From NCBI GenBank assembly GCA_903870245.1, contig CAIQCB010000033.1, forward strand, positions 92,582 to 156,581: a DNA stretch of 64,000 bases. The letters are read 5' to 3'. Made by a program: the position numbers and the translations under genes. The notes below the pieces were generated by a model that saw only the letters and a program-made list of their open reading frames with translations, was not told the DNA's origin and made no database searches. Positions within the stretch are counted from its first letter, which is position 1; each line of letters starts with the position of its first letter. Source of the stretch: an uncultured Methylocystaceae bacterium (GTDB lineage Bacteria > Pseudomonadota > Alphaproteobacteria > Rhizobiales > Beijerinckiaceae). Shown here one piece after another: positions 63,660-64,000 of the stretch.

Positions 63660-64000
63660 TCAGGCGGCTTTGGTTGCTATACTGACTATTGGATCGATCT
63701 CCTCATTATCAATCTGATCGAATGCTTCGACCTGCATGTAGCGGTTTTGGATCTGCCATTCGTCATTTTGCTCGAACAAGACAGCGCCGATTAGACGCAT
63801 GATAGCTGACTCGTTTGGGAAGATGCCAACGACATCGGCTCGACGTTTCACTTCCTTGTTCAGACGCTCTATCGGGTTCGTTGAATGGAGCTTGGTTCGA
63901 TGCTGACGAGGGAAAGTCATGTAAGCCAGCACATCTGCCTCGCTCTCATCCATGAGATTGGCCAGCTTTGGCCAGCGGTTTCGAAGTTGGTTGGCGACAT
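63660..64000 (-). mobile_element. IS256-family (mutator) transposase, 3' part, runs off window
   Basis: The C-terminal part of a DDE transposase: MDESEADVLAYMTF, HSTNPIERLNKEVKRRADVVGIFPNE and IGAVLFEQNDEW are hallmarks of the IS256 family. The frame is open to the window edge (ANQLRNRWPKLANL precedes), so the rest lies beyond 64000. GCGTCCGTCAAGGTGGTGTAA near 63615-63635 resembles an IS256 terminal inverted repeat and may be this element's end. Confidence 0.88.

Noticed and set aside
19320..64000. Second ICE attachment site (repeat of the tRNA-Leu 3' end)
   Set aside because: I found no copy of the T-arm/acceptor sequence downstream by reading; it is probably beyond the window.

Overview
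The window reads as an alphaproteobacterial chromosome, most likely from the order Hyphomicrobiales (Rhizobiales). The evidence is a high-GC core with dnaK, dnaJ and a PmtA-type phospholipid N-methyltransferase in a row, an adjacent map-radC pair, a BacA-like exporter fused to an ATPase, a GcrA-like small protein and an alphaproteobacterial trb-type conjugative element. The genus cannot be fixed from the sequence alone.

Region 1 (1-19026) is ordinary core genome: pmtA/dnaJ/dnaK on the minus strand, an RND efflux pair, a nitrilase-superfamily hydrolase, an IHF-alpha-like protein, a BacA-like ABC transporter overlapping rlmE, a convergent MFS drug exporter, radC/map, a CinA-like molybdopterin-binding-domain protein, gpt and a winged-helix regulator.

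The boundary (19027-19343) is a tRNA-Leu(UAA) gene split after the first anticodon base by a 228-nt group I intron of the kind known from cyanobacteria.

Region 2 (about 19344-44158) is an integrative and conjugative element (ICE) lying against the 3' end of that tRNA. It runs from a tyrosine integrase with a small partner gene through ArdC antirestriction, DUF736, DUF6499/DUF2285 and helix-turn-helix regulators, and a RepA initiator carrying an iteron-like array in its own coding region. DUF2840, a TraF peptidase, a lytic transglycosylase, a relaxase, TraG, CopG and a complete trbBCDEJKLFGI operon with DUF2274 follow. An AT-rich two-gene cargo cassette sits between the relaxase and traG. A repeated TACGCTA box lies ahead of five transcription units and suggests a shared regulator.

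Region 3 (about 44159-58470) is probably cargo and is defence-rich. It holds a LysR regulator, a GmrSD-like type IV restriction enzyme and a seven-gene type I restriction-modification operon (short hsdS, hsdM, rhuM, hsdS, DUF6119, hsdR, M48 peptidase) in which every junction overlaps by 1 to 4 bases.

Region 4 (about 58500-64000) has lower coding density. It holds an IS3 remnant, a truncated L,D-transpeptidase pseudogene, a small gene with an in-frame stop, a GcrA-like gene behind a perfect palindrome, four copies of an unrecognised hairpin repeat, and the 3' end of an IS256 transposase running off the window. No second copy of the tRNA 3' end was seen, so the far end of the ICE is probably outside the window.
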